A DNA stretch of 64,000 bases from Paenibacillus sp. J2TS4 (GTDB lineage Bacteria; Bacillota; Bacilli; Paenibacillales; NBRC-103111), in contig NZ_BOSH01000008.1 in NCBI RefSeq assembly GCF_018403245.1, positions 248,001-312,000 of the forward strand, read 5' to 3'. The notes under the pieces are model-generated. The model made no database searches, was not told the origin of the DNA, and saw nothing but the letters and a program-made list of their open reading frames with translations. Shown in pieces: positions 8,900 through 17,486 of this stretch. How positions within the stretch are numbered: position 1 is the stretch's first letter; the number at the start of each line of letters is the position of its first letter. Made by a program: the position numbers and the translations under genes.

Positions 8900-9844
8900 C
8901 TATTCCTTCATAGCATTCTTTTTATAATAGGAAGGCGATACTCCCGTATGCTTCTTGAAAATCCGGGAGAAATACGTCGGATCATTGAACCCGACCCAGA
9001 AGCAGACATCGGTAATGGACAGGTCGGATAGCAGCAGCAGCTCGGTCGACTTGCGAACGCGAAGATCAATTAAATATTCGTTAAACGTCTTGCCCGTGAA
9101 ATATTTAAACAGATAACAAAAATACGTTTTGGAAAGCATGGCCAGCTTGCAAATTTGCTCCAGCCGGATCTCCTCCTGGTAGTGATTATGTATATATTCC
9201 ACTGCTTTGGCGATCACGTGGCGGTATTTATGCAGCTTGACGTCCATCCCCTGCATCGATTCCTTCGTATACTCCCTTATGATAAGCGACAGCAGCTTGA
9301 GCAAGTTTCCTTTGAGCAGGAGCTCAAAATAAGGCTTCTGCTCGGAATATTCCTCGAACATTTCCTCCAGCAGCTTTTTCACTTCCAAATCGTTGCTCCC
9401 GGTTAAGGCTACCTTAGGAATAATCTCGTTCTCATCAACCAGAAAATGCTCCAAATACGCAAAGTCAAAAAAATCTTTGGAAAAAGGAAACTGCCCGAAC
9501 CGGTCGTTAATAAAGTGAGGGAGAAATTCGCACCCGATAATCTGCATCTGCTTCCCGGGGACGATTTCCACCCGATGGACCGCGAAAGGAGGAATGACAA
9601 ATAAATTGCCTTGAACCATTTTGTACTTTTTTCGATTGACGGAATGGAGAAACTCACCCTTCAGCACATACCAGATTTGAAAATAATCATGGGTATGATC
9701 GTAAATATTACCGAATTTTTCATCGATTTTATACAATTTGCACGGGTTGTTCTCCAGAAATTCGATCTTGGAATGAAAGAAAATCACTCCCTGCTTCGAT
9801 AATTCGTCGTGCTTCTCATTAGCCCATACATAGTTCAAGTTCAT
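8900..9844 (-). CDS. AraC-family transcriptional regulator (paralogue of the one at 6782)
   Basis: A 314-residue regulator with the same plan as the 6782 gene: sensor motif DHTHDYFQIWYV, then IPPFAVHRVEIVPG and IIGCEFLPHFIN, and a C-terminal double helix-turn-helix (LEQICKLAMLSKTYFCYLFK; ITDVCFWVGFNDPTYFSRIF) ending TGVSPSYYKK. I chose the ATG at 9844 because the sensor domain aligns from there; the frame is open 104 codons further but reads through the neighbouring gene. The ribosome site is weak. It may control the acyltransferase or the sugar ABC operon upstream of it on the same strand. Confidence 0.9.
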   Translation of the reverse strand: MNLNYVWANEKHDELSKQGVIFFHSKIEFLENNPCKLYKIDEKFGNIYDHTHDYFQIWYVLKGEFLHSVNRKKYKMVQGNLFVIPPFAVHRVEIVPGKQMQIIGCEFLPHFINDRFGQFPFSKDFFDFAYLEHFLVDENEIIPKVALTGSNDLEVKKLLEEMFEEYSEQKPYFELLLKGNLLKLLSLIIREYTKESMQGMDVKLHKYRHVIAKAVEYIHNHYQEEIRLEQICKLAMLSKTYFCYLFKYFTGKTFNEYLIDLRVRKSTELLLLSDLSITDVCFWVGFNDPTYFSRIFKKHTGVSPSYYKKNAMKE

Positions 9845-9921
9845 CACCCGTTCGATGATTTTTGTTCTAAAGAGCACTACTAGGCTTGCACAAGCGGCAG
9901 ACACCGAAAGAGCCGAATATC

Positions 9922-11115
9922 CTAGGACTGACGAAAGGACTTCGAACCGGATTGGGAGGTCCCGGAAGCTCGCGGGCGGTTCGTTCGAAAGCTTATCCGG
10001 GACAGCAGCCGGACGATAGGACCGTCCACACCGGCATACATCAGATGGGAAAGAACAAAAATCAGCGGCAAGGAAGCTGCAGTGGTAAGAAGAACGTTCC
10101 ACCCGTAGACCAGCCGTTCCGATAAGTGAAGGAACAGCAGGCTGGAAAAACTGCAAAGCACGGCAAAATGAACCAAATACAACGAAAAGGACACGCGCCC
10201 CAAATATTCAAGCGGTCTGCTGGCAAATATTCTCTGTCCGAGCCGGCTGCTCAGCATGACAGTCAGAAGGAGGAAGGCGCCGATCGTACGATAGGCAATC
10301 GCGTTGGTGAATAACGCCTTCCCGAGAGGAAGCCAGCCGTAAACCGTACCGGCGGGATCGACATAGGGATAGGAGCCTAAATAAATTCCGGCTGCGGCCA
10401 GACAGGCCAAGGCTGTCTTGGAATGGATGCGAACTCTGCTCCCGGCCCGGAAGTTCTCCAGATCGCTAAGCAGCAGTCCAAGCCAGAAGCCTAAATAGTA
10501 GGAATCGTGAAACCACAGGATTCCCGCCAGATAGACCGGGTATCGCAAGCGAGAGGTTCCTGCGGCCAGCAGAACCCCGAAGACGATGAAGGAGCCGAAC
10601 AGCTCATAAGTCATCGTCCACAGAACGGGATTGTACGCCATGCCGTAGGTAAAGAACGTATGATACAAGCCCTGCTTAAGCAGCTCGGGAATACCCGGCG
10701 TTACCGTATATGGATCCGGCATCGTGGCCATCGTCAACCCGCGAACGTCGGCGTAATACCCCCACCCGTTCATCATAACGAGATAAGCCAGCAAAACCGA
10801 GGCCAAAGCCGGCACAGCCAACCGAAAATACCGCTTGAAGAAGCTGGCCAGCACCATTCGTCTATCCCTGGTACGGAAAAATTTATAGCTAAGCACATAC
10901 CCGCTCAAGACAAAAAACAGACAAACTGCGAAATTACCGTTAAACAACAGGTTGAGGGGGGTCTTGGGCACCCCCCGGTCCCATGCGAAATGGGAAAGCT
11001 CAGGCCGGTTCTCGAACACGGCCGGGACGAATACCTGCAAATAATGGGCGATAACGACAGCCAGAGCGGCAGCCCCGCGCACTCCATCGAGGTAAGTCAC
11101 TTTATTGCCTTTCAC
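9922..11115 (-). CDS. Acyltransferase-3 family integral membrane protein
   Basis: About 397 residues with roughly ten membrane segments. The N-terminal motif YLDGVRGAAALAVVIAHY, with its catalytic-type histidine, and 'CLFFVLSGYVLSYKFF' are signatures of the acyltransferase-3 group, which O-acylates cell-surface glycans, peptidoglycan or exported antibiotics. I place the start at the GTG at 11115 because AGGGAGGA lies seven bases upstream; a TTG at 11142 is in frame but falls within the terminator hairpin. Its target glycan is unknown. It follows the sugar ABC operon but is separated from it by that terminator. Confidence 0.88.
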   Translation of the reverse strand: MKGNKVTYLDGVRGAAALAVVIAHYLQVFVPAVFENRPELSHFAWDRGVPKTPLNLLFNGNFAVCLFFVLSGYVLSYKFFRTRDRRMVLASFFKRYFRLAVPALASVLLAYLVMMNGWGYYADVRGLTMATMPDPYTVTPGIPELLKQGLYHTFFTYGMAYNPVLWTMTYELFGSFIVFGVLLAAGTSRLRYPVYLAGILWFHDSYYLGFWLGLLLSDLENFRAGSRVRIHSKTALACLAAAGIYLGSYPYVDPAGTVYGWLPLGKALFTNAIAYRTIGAFLLLTVMLSSRLGQRIFASRPLEYLGRVSFSLYLVHFAVLCSFSSLLFLHLSERLVYGWNVLLTTAASLPLIFVLSHLMYAGVDGPIVRLLSRISFRTNRPRASGTSQSGSKSFRQS

Positions 11116-11135
11116 GTGCCAGTCCTCCCTTATGT

Positions 11136-11168
11136 CAAACAAACCCCGGTCACCCCGGGGTTTGTTTG
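11136..11168 (-). terminator. Strong terminator hairpin after the sugar ABC operon
   Basis: Fourteen-base perfect arms CAAACAAACCCCGG (11136-11149) and CCGGGGTTTGTTTG (11155-11168) around a five-base loop. It lies between the MalG-like permease and the acyltransferase, both minus strand, and the T-containing base of the stem fits intrinsic termination. Confidence 0.8.
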
Positions 11169-11257
11169 AACAGTCTGTATATTCCGCCTGCCCTGCTTCC
11201 GACCGAATGCGGTGCCAAGGTCATCCGCATGATATAACGGAACGGGTTATGGTTCGT

Positions 11258-12169
11258 TTACTTGAAACCGGTAAGTGCCGAACCGGCTTTCATGAAATAT
11301 TTCTGGCCGAAGAAGTACAAGAGCACCATCGGTATGGTGAAGATTGCGGACGCCGCCATGAGCAGCTCCCATTGAGCCCCGTGATCCTGCAGGAATCCTT
11401 GCAGCCCCACGGTAATGGTCCATTTGGCATTGTCGTTCAAATAAATAAGCGGCCCCATAAAGTCGGTGTAGGTCCCTACGAAAGTGAACAGCACGATGGT
11501 CATCAGCGGAGGCTTCAGCATCGGCATAATAATCTGAATGTAGATGCGCGGCTCCGACGCGCCATCCATCTTTGCCGCTTCGGACAATTCGCGGGGGATT
11601 CCCATCATAAACTGCCTCAGCAGAAAAATATAGAACGGGGCCCCGAAGAAGCTGCCGATCGTCAGCGGCAGGAACGTGTTGACCCATCCCAGCTTTGCAA
11701 AGATGATGTACACCGGGATCAACTGGACCTGGGCGGGCAGAATCATCGTCGCAACGACCAGCGAAAAAATGATGCCCCGCCCTTTCCATGGAACCTTGGA
11801 GATGGAGTAAGCCACGAGCGGAGCCGAAAATAATTGGCCCGCGATATTGATAGCGCACAGCAGCAGCGTATTTCCCATATAGCGAAAGAAAGGAATTGCT
11901 TCGATAGCCCCTATATAATTGCTCCAGTGCCATTCCTTCGGAAAGAAGGAAGGAGGAATTCTGAAGATTTCCTCCGGAGTTTTCAACGATGTCAAGAATA
12001 GCCAGAGGAACGGAAACAGAAATACGATTCCAAGAAGAGCAAGCATGACATGCGGTATAACGGGATTGTTCAGTCCGCCTGCCTTCCGGGAGGAACGGGC
12101 TTGCCGAGGTCTGCCTGATTCGGGAGGAGCAGAGCGATTCGCCCCTGCTCCTGAAGGTAGTGCGTCCAT
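11258..12169 (-). CDS. Carbohydrate ABC transporter permease, MalG/UgpE type
   Basis: About 303 residues with six membrane segments and the permease EAA loop 'ELSEAAKMDGASEPRIYIQI', which docks on the ATPase. The C-terminus 'GSALTGFK' is typical of MalG-like subunits. Two in-frame ATGs are possible: 12175 overlaps the stop of the upstream permease as ATGA, while 12169 is nine bases from the GGAGG and is preferred. It is the third gene of the operon at 14485-11258. No ATPase gene is present, so a shared MsmX-type ATPase probably energises the system; the one at 37823 is a candidate. Confidence 0.92.
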   Translation of the reverse strand: MDALPSGAGANRSAPPESGRPRQARSSRKAGGLNNPVIPHVMLALLGIVFLFPFLWLFLTSLKTPEEIFRIPPSFFPKEWHWSNYIGAIEAIPFFRYMGNTLLLCAINIAGQLFSAPLVAYSISKVPWKGRGIIFSLVVATMILPAQVQLIPVYIIFAKLGWVNTFLPLTIGSFFGAPFYIFLLRQFMMGIPRELSEAAKMDGASEPRIYIQIIMPMLKPPLMTIVLFTFVGTYTDFMGPLIYLNDNAKWTITVGLQGFLQDHGAQWELLMAASAIFTIPMVLLYFFGQKYFMKAGSALTGFK

Positions 12170-12171
12170 AA

Positions 12172-13113
12172 TCATTCCCCTCCGTAATACACCCAGCGGG
12201 CGGAAGTTTTGAGCAGCACCATCGTAATCAGAACGACGATGACGAACAGAATCCAGGCCAGCGCGGAAGCGTAACCCATCTTCAAATACATAAACGCCGT
12301 CTGATACAAATACACCGAGTAGAACAATAAAGATTGATCGGGCCCCCCCAGGGTTCCCGTATTGCCTCCGGTCAGAATGAAGGATTCGGTGAAGATTTGG
12401 AAAGCGCCGATCAGCCCCATAATGAGCTGGAATAAAATAATGGGCGACAGCCCCGGCAGAGTAATATGGCGAAATCGGTGCCACATGTTGGCCCCATCGA
12501 TCGAAGCCGCTTCATAAAATTGCCGGGGGATACCCTGCAAGGCGGCCAGGAAAATAAGCGAGCCGGCGCCGGAACCCCACAGTCCCATCAGAATAAGCGA
12601 GGGCTTGGTGAAGGCCGGGTCGAGCAGCCAGGCCGGGTCAGGCAGACCGAGAGCCCGCAGAACAGAATTGATGATCCCGTAATCGGGGTTAAGCAGCCAG
12701 GTCCACAGAATGGCATTGGCCACCACCGGAATAACCGCAGGCAAATAATACACCGTCCGGTAAAAAGCGATCCCCCTGACCTTGATATTGAGCAGTTGGG
12801 CGATCAGCAAACTGCTGATCAGCCCAATCGGCATGGCAATGAATGCCATATAGAAGGTATTCCGCAGCGATTTATAAAAGCTGGAATCCTGCAATATTTC
12901 CTTATAATTGCCCACACCTACCCACTGCGGAGGATTGAACAGATCATAGCTCGTAAAGCTGAAATACAGGGATCCGAAGAACGGATAGACGGTAAAGGCA
13001 AGGAACCCGATGATCCACGGCAGGGCGAAAGCCAATCCGGTCCAAAATATGCGTCTTTCCTTCCGTGTGCTCCGCCTCACGCCTATGGATGTGCCCAGTG
13101 CGCTGCTTCTCAT
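12172..13113 (-). CDS. Carbohydrate ABC transporter permease, MalF/UgpA type
   Basis: A 313-residue inner-membrane permease with an N-terminal segment 'FWTGLAFALPWIIGFLAFTV', the GVGNYKEIL loop typical of MalF/UgpA proteins, and the EAA motif 'QFYEAASIDGANMWHRF' near residue 210. It forms a heterodimer with the MalG-like protein encoded just downstream, and their genes overlap or abut. AAGGAGA sits seven bases before the ATG. The substrate class (sugar) is from family; the exact sugar is unknown. Confidence 0.93.
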   Translation of the reverse strand: MRSSALGTSIGVRRSTRKERRIFWTGLAFALPWIIGFLAFTVYPFFGSLYFSFTSYDLFNPPQWVGVGNYKEILQDSSFYKSLRNTFYMAFIAMPIGLISSLLIAQLLNIKVRGIAFYRTVYYLPAVIPVVANAILWTWLLNPDYGIINSVLRALGLPDPAWLLDPAFTKPSLILMGLWGSGAGSLIFLAALQGIPRQFYEAASIDGANMWHRFRHITLPGLSPIILFQLIMGLIGAFQIFTESFILTGGNTGTLGGPDQSLLFYSVYLYQTAFMYLKMGYASALAWILFVIVVLITMVLLKTSARWVYYGGE

Positions 13114-13180
13114 GAACGGTCTCCTTTCTTCTTACTTTTCCAGGCTTGCTTATTGACCGTTCCGGTCTTTGCATCCGCTT

Positions 13181-14485
13181 CTAGAGTTGGACCAGAGGCT
13201 GGATTTTCTCTTTGATCTGCTTCAGCCCTTCGTCGATCTCAACCTTTTCTCTCAGAATATCGTTAAATCTCTTGGAAATTTCGTCCATATATTCGTTCAT
13301 AAACGGCAGGGACGGGAAGGCGCCCATATTCGGGCTTTTGGCATACTCGGTAAATTCTTTAAAACCGGGAACATCGTTGTAAGCCGGATCATCCAGCGCC
13401 GAAACCCGGGTCGGCAAATTGCCGATGGCCGCCGTGAATTTGACCATCTGTTTTTTCTCCGTTAGCCATTTTAAAAACTGCCATGATTCTTCGGGATGCT
13501 TGGCGCCTTTAGGAATATAGAACACACTCGTGTTAATGTTGCCTGCATTTTTCAATTCCGGTTTGGATTCATCATAAGGAATCGGGGCAATGCCATAGTT
13601 CAGATTCGGAGCGAACTGCTCGATGAAAGTCGGGAGCCACTCCCCGTCGATGGCCATCGCATATTTACCGGCGAACAGCGGATTTTGGGCCGATTGATAT
13701 TTGCCCAGTGAAGCGGAGAACCGGTCCAGATTTTCGCTTCCGAATTTATCCCACAGCTCTTTGGAGAGCTGAACCGCCTGCCTGAAGCCCGGGTCCTCCG
13801 GGGTGACTTCTTTCTTGTTCGGATCCCAGAACTTGCCTCCGAACACTTGAGTGAATGTATAGGCGTCCGTACCGGGCCATAGGCCGAGCCGCTCCAGCCG
13901 GCCGTCTTCTTTGATAACACTCAGCTTGTCTATATACATCTTTAAATCGCTAACTGTCTCCGGAGGGCCGTCCAAGCCAGCTTCCTGCAGCAGGTCTTTA
14001 TTGTAGAACAGCATCGACACATGCATTGCAATAGGCAGGGCGTAAGTCACACCTTCATATTGTGCGGTGGACAGGGCTGACGGTACAAAGTCATTCAAAT
14101 CAACCTGATCCCGCTTGATATATTCATCCAGCGGCTGCATCGCCCCCTTGACTCCCCAGGACGTCACGTTCTGCCCGAATTGAGAAGCCAAATCAGGCGG
14201 ATTTCCTCCGGTTATGGCGGTCAGCTGCTTTTGGTAATCACTCTGGCTGAGCCCTTTCACCTGAATATGGTCATGAGTTTCGTTGAATTCTGTGATCAAT
14301 TGTTCAAGTGCCTCTCCTTCGGGACCGGTCCAACCATACCAGAAGCTAAGCTCCACCTTCTTTCCCTTTCCATCCGTTCCGGAATCGGACGTTCCCCCCT
14401 CTCCGGGTTCCTTGGCGCCTCCTGACGAACAAGCCGCTGCGGAGGCGAGAACAGCAGCGCTTAACAGCATGGCAACTTTACGCAT
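13181..14485 (-). CDS. Sugar ABC transporter substrate-binding lipoprotein
   Basis: A 434-residue family-1 solute-binding protein and first gene of the 14485-11258 operon. The signal peptide ends in the lipobox ASAAAC (Cys19) followed by a Gly/Ser/Glu-rich linker. The fold begins VELSFWYGWTGPEGEALEQL and contains the family segment 'GGNPPDLASQFGQNVTSWG'. GGAGGT lies six bases upstream of the ATG. A 67-base gap leads to the MalF-like permease gene. Upstream is an inverted repeat (14557-14595) that may be its operator. Confidence 0.93.
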   Translation of the reverse strand: MRKVAMLLSAAVLASAAACSSGGAKEPGEGGTSDSGTDGKGKKVELSFWYGWTGPEGEALEQLITEFNETHDHIQVKGLSQSDYQKQLTAITGGNPPDLASQFGQNVTSWGVKGAMQPLDEYIKRDQVDLNDFVPSALSTAQYEGVTYALPIAMHVSMLFYNKDLLQEAGLDGPPETVSDLKMYIDKLSVIKEDGRLERLGLWPGTDAYTFTQVFGGKFWDPNKKEVTPEDPGFRQAVQLSKELWDKFGSENLDRFSASLGKYQSAQNPLFAGKYAMAIDGEWLPTFIEQFAPNLNYGIAPIPYDESKPELKNAGNINTSVFYIPKGAKHPEESWQFLKWLTEKKQMVKFTAAIGNLPTRVSALDDPAYNDVPGFKEFTEYAKSPNMGAFPSLPFMNEYMDEISKRFNDILREKVEIDEGLKQIKEKIQPLVQL

Positions 14486-14965
14486 GGGATGACCTCCTTC
14501 ATTTTAGAAATTCACCGAAGATGCCTTTTTATGATAACGCATACAATCTTGATTTGTTTGGACAATAATTCATCAGACTTGGAAAATTGTCCAAATTTGG
14601 TTTATTTATGGTTTATTTTCTACTTAGCGGACATTCCTACGAGGGCTTCTCCCGCACTTCCCGGTGCTCTAATCTTTCTCCGGTCGCCCGTGGATTTTTG
14701 TCCGAATGGCTCAGCAGTTTTGGATACGCGAGTGAATGGCTGGGGACAAATACAAAACGGATAAAATATGGTAATATAGAGGAGATTTTGAAGAAAGGAG
14801 GGGTAGATTCTATTTTTGCGACCACTTGCTTCATCTTTATTTGAATTATATGACATTGGAAGCTTTGATCCAGGTAAATTGCTCGCTATGACAATCCATT
14901 TACACAAGAACATTCGTTTGGTGTTATATAGAATAACAACAACTACTTAGAAGGAGATATTGTAT
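14486..14965. other. Divergent intergenic region
   Basis: About 480 bases between the sugar ABC operon (minus) and the GyrI-like gene (plus). It contains the inverted repeat at 14557-14595 and AT-rich promoter-like sequence. Short open frames here lack ribosome sites and protein-like composition, and I see no gene. Confidence 0.5.
14557..14595. promoter_or_regulatory. 10-base inverted repeat upstream of sugar ABC operon
   Basis: TTTGGACAAT at 14557-14566 and ATTGTCCAAA at 14586-14595 form perfect arms separated by 19 bases. Centre-to-centre spacing is 29 bases, nearly three helical turns, which fits a dimeric regulator binding one DNA face. It lies 70-110 bases before the SBP start. Confidence 0.5.
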
Positions 14966-15451
14966 ATGACCACTCCCAGAATAATATCGAAAGGGGAAAT
15001 CCGGTTCGTCGGGATAAGCGCGCGGACTAGCAATCCACGCGAAGCCTCGGGCGAGGCCTTGATTCCGGGTCTTTGGCGGAGATTTTATGAAGAGCGGGTA
15101 GCGGACCGGATTCCTCATTCATTGAACCCTGGCGTCACTTATGGAATCTATACAGACTACGAGAACGGAGCCTCCGGAATGTACACTTTAATGATCGGCT
15201 GCGAGGCCGGTTCGAACGAGCCTGTTCCCGAAGGAATGGCCGCTTGTACGGTGCCTGCCTCGAAATATGCGGTGTTCACAACAGAAAGAGGAGAGATTTC
15301 AAAGATAGTCCCCCGGCTCTGGCAGGAGATTTGGGAGTGGGATCGTTCCCATTCCCGGCGTTCTTTCACCGGCGACTTTGAATATTACGACGCAAGATGT
15401 CAAGACCCTGCCAACGCCCAGGTTGAGATCTATATTGCCCTTAATGAATAA
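14966..15451 (+). CDS. GyrI-like / effector-binding domain protein
   Basis: About 161 residues resembling stand-alone GyrI-like small-molecule-binding domains (AraC effector-binding type). Features are the early 'IRFVGISARTSN' strand, the 'LNPGVTYGIYTDYE' segment and the late 'FTGDFEYYDARCQD' with 'AQVEIYIALNE' strand. These proteins bind hydrophobic ligands or drugs and some act as hydrolases; no DNA-binding domain is present. The ATG at 14966 is chosen because AAGGAG (14951-14956) lies nine bases upstream; a TTG two codons earlier is less likely. Single gene with its own terminator. Confidence 0.85.
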   Translation: MTTPRIISKGEIRFVGISARTSNPREASGEALIPGLWRRFYEERVADRIPHSLNPGVTYGIYTDYENGASGMYTLMIGCEAGSNEPVPEGMAACTVPASKYAVFTTERGEISKIVPRLWQEIWEWDRSHSRRSFTGDFEYYDARCQDPANAQVEIYIALNE

Positions 15452-15517
15452 CCGGACATGTCATGGTTCTAACGGCGTCTGAAAGAAGTAAAGCAGTATA
15501 CCGTCTCCCCACAAGGA

Positions 15518-15559
15518 AAGAAGCCTCTCTCCACTTTACGGTGGTGTAGGAGGCTTCTT
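15518..15559 (+). terminator. Terminator after GyrI-like gene
   Basis: AAGAAGCCTC at 15518-15527 pairs with GAGGCTTCTT at 15550-15559. A nested CCAC/GTGG pair in between extends the structure. It lies 65 bases past the stop codon, between convergent genes. Confidence 0.75.
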
Positions 15560-15657
15560 CGCTTAAAATTGGGGGGCCGATCGTTCAGTCCGTTGTGGGA
15601 CGCCCCCCTTCGATATAACAGGACTATACGGGTTGTGCCGGTTTCTTTAATAACGGG

Positions 15658-16452
15658 TTACCCGAGAACAACCCGGTCATCTGCCAGCTTTTCCCCGCGA
15701 ATTCTTTCAAATTCGTGCAGCAGCCTTTCTACCGTCAAGCCTTGTTTTTCTTGGGCGGGCACATCGAGAATGATGCGTCCTTTATCCATCATAATTAACC
15801 GGTTGCCCAGCCGGATCGCCTGCTCCATATTATGAGTAACCATTAACGTCGTTAATTGGGACTCCTCCACGATCTCCTTGGTCAAGCGCGTGATCAGCTC
15901 TGCACGGGATGGATCCAACGCGGCTGTATGCTCGTCCAATAGCAGAATATCGGGCTTGGTAAAGGTCGACATCAGCAAGCTGAGCGCCTGTCTTTCTCCT
16001 CCGGACAAAAGCCCGACTTTAGCGGTTAAACGATTTTCCAGCCCGATTCCCAACCGGTGAAGCTGCTCCCGGAACAGGGCCTTCTTCTTGGAGTTCACAC
16101 CCAAGCTAAGGCCACGGCCTTTATTTCTGGCATAAGCCATCGCCAGATTCTCCTGGATGCTCATATTCGGGGCCGTTCCAGCCATCGGATCCTGGAAGAC
16201 CCTGCCGATCCATCTGCTTCTGCGATGCTCCGGAAGCATCTCGACCGACCTGCCGCCAATCTGGATTTTCCCTACATCCGGTATCAGTACACCGGAGATC
16301 ATGTTCATCAGAGTCGATTTTCCCGCTCCGTTGCTTCCGATAATGGTGACGAAGTCTCCCGGATTTAGATGAAGATTAATTTCCGATAGAGCAATTTTTT
16401 CATCAGGGGTTCCCGGATTGAACAATTTCGATACCTGCTCCACTCTCAGCAT
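15658..16452 (-). CDS. ABC transporter ATP-binding protein (COG1101 / TrpZ-like)
   Basis: A 264-residue ATPase with Walker A GSNGAGKS at residues 39-46, signature LSGGERQ, Walker B ILLLDEHTAALD and switch histidine in 'MVTHNMEQAI'. The E-H after the Walker B aspartate (DEH) is characteristic of this branch. It pairs with the permease and binding protein just upstream; its ATG overlaps the permease stop by one base (TAATG). The family imports small organic molecules; in some Firmicutes aromatic amino acids are proposed. Confidence 0.9.
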   Translation of the reverse strand: MLRVEQVSKLFNPGTPDEKIALSEINLHLNPGDFVTIIGSNGAGKSTLMNMISGVLIPDVGKIQIGGRSVEMLPEHRRSRWIGRVFQDPMAGTAPNMSIQENLAMAYARNKGRGLSLGVNSKKKALFREQLHRLGIGLENRLTAKVGLLSGGERQALSLLMSTFTKPDILLLDEHTAALDPSRAELITRLTKEIVEESQLTTLMVTHNMEQAIRLGNRLIMMDKGRIILDVPAQEKQGLTVERLLHEFERIRGEKLADDRVVLG

Positions 16453-17414
16453 TATTGTCCACCTCCGTTTACAGTCTGCCCCACGCCATCCTGATCCAGC
16501 TGCATAATTCTTTTTCGAGCCAGCGATTTCATTTTGAAAGAATTTCTAAGCATAGGCAAGGTTAACGCCAGGATAACAATTAGCGCCGTCAGAAGCTTTA
16601 AATCTGTCGCCTTCAACCAGCTCATTTGCAAGCCGAGCGCATAGACAAAGCGGTAAACAATGGAGCCCAGTACAGCCGCTAAGGTAGCTATGATTACCCT
16701 TCTAGCCCCGAATAACGTCTCTCCGATAATGACGGAGGCCAGTCCGATAACAATCATCCCTATCCCCATCGTCGTATCTGCGAATCCGGATTGCTGCGCA
16801 ACCAGCGCCCCGGACAAGGCCACCAATCCGTTCGATAAGCTGACTCCGGCAATAATCGTCGTATCTGTATTGGCGCCAAAGCTGCGAATCATTCGGGAAT
16901 TATCGCCCGTCGCCCGTATAGCCAGTCCGAAATCGGTGTAAAGAAACCAATCCAGCAGCAGCTTAACGATGATAACAAACACGGCCATTACAATTATGAG
17001 ATTCCAGGTGGGACTCAGAAACGGGATAATCTTCCCGACATTGCTGAACAACGTTTCCTCACCCAATAAAGAAATATTAGGCTTGCCCATAATTCTTAAA
17101 TTAATGGAATATAAGGCAATCATCATCAATATCCCGGACAGCAAGCCGTTAATTTTGCCCTTCGTGTTCAGCAAACCTGTACATACACCGGCAAGCATTC
17201 CGCCTGCAAAAGCGGCAATCGTCGCCAATACGGGAGAATATCCACTCGTAATCATGATGGCGGCTATTCCACCGCCTGTCGTAAAGCTGCCATCCACCGT
17301 CAAATCCGGAAAATTCAATATTCTAAACGTAATATAAACCCCAAGGGCCATTAGAGCATATAGCAGCCCCAGCTCTATGGAGCCAAAACCAGCCGATAGC
17401 AATCTTTCTATCAC
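16452..17414 (-). CDS. ABC transporter permease (COG4120 / TrpY-like)
   Basis: A 320-residue integral membrane protein with about nine hydrophobic segments. It opens with the family motif 'LGLLYALMALGVYITFRILNFPDLTVDGS' (about residues 17-45), typical of single-subunit permeases related to branched-chain amino-acid LivH-type proteins. The start is a GTG at 17414 with AGGAGG ten bases upstream. It lies between the lipoprotein and ATPase genes in one operon. Confidence 0.9.
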   Translation of the reverse strand: MIERLLSAGFGSIELGLLYALMALGVYITFRILNFPDLTVDGSFTTGGGIAAIMITSGYSPVLATIAAFAGGMLAGVCTGLLNTKGKINGLLSGILMMIALYSINLRIMGKPNISLLGEETLFSNVGKIIPFLSPTWNLIIVMAVFVIIVKLLLDWFLYTDFGLAIRATGDNSRMIRSFGANTDTTIIAGVSLSNGLVALSGALVAQQSGFADTTMGIGMIVIGLASVIIGETLFGARRVIIATLAAVLGSIVYRFVYALGLQMSWLKATDLKLLTALIVILALTLPMLRNSFKMKSLARKRIMQLDQDGVGQTVNGGGQ

Positions 17415-17486
17415 GATGTAAAAACCTCCTGCCCAACAAAATAAAGGAGCGGGGACCTTATTAGATCAGCCGCTCCCTGGCATGGC

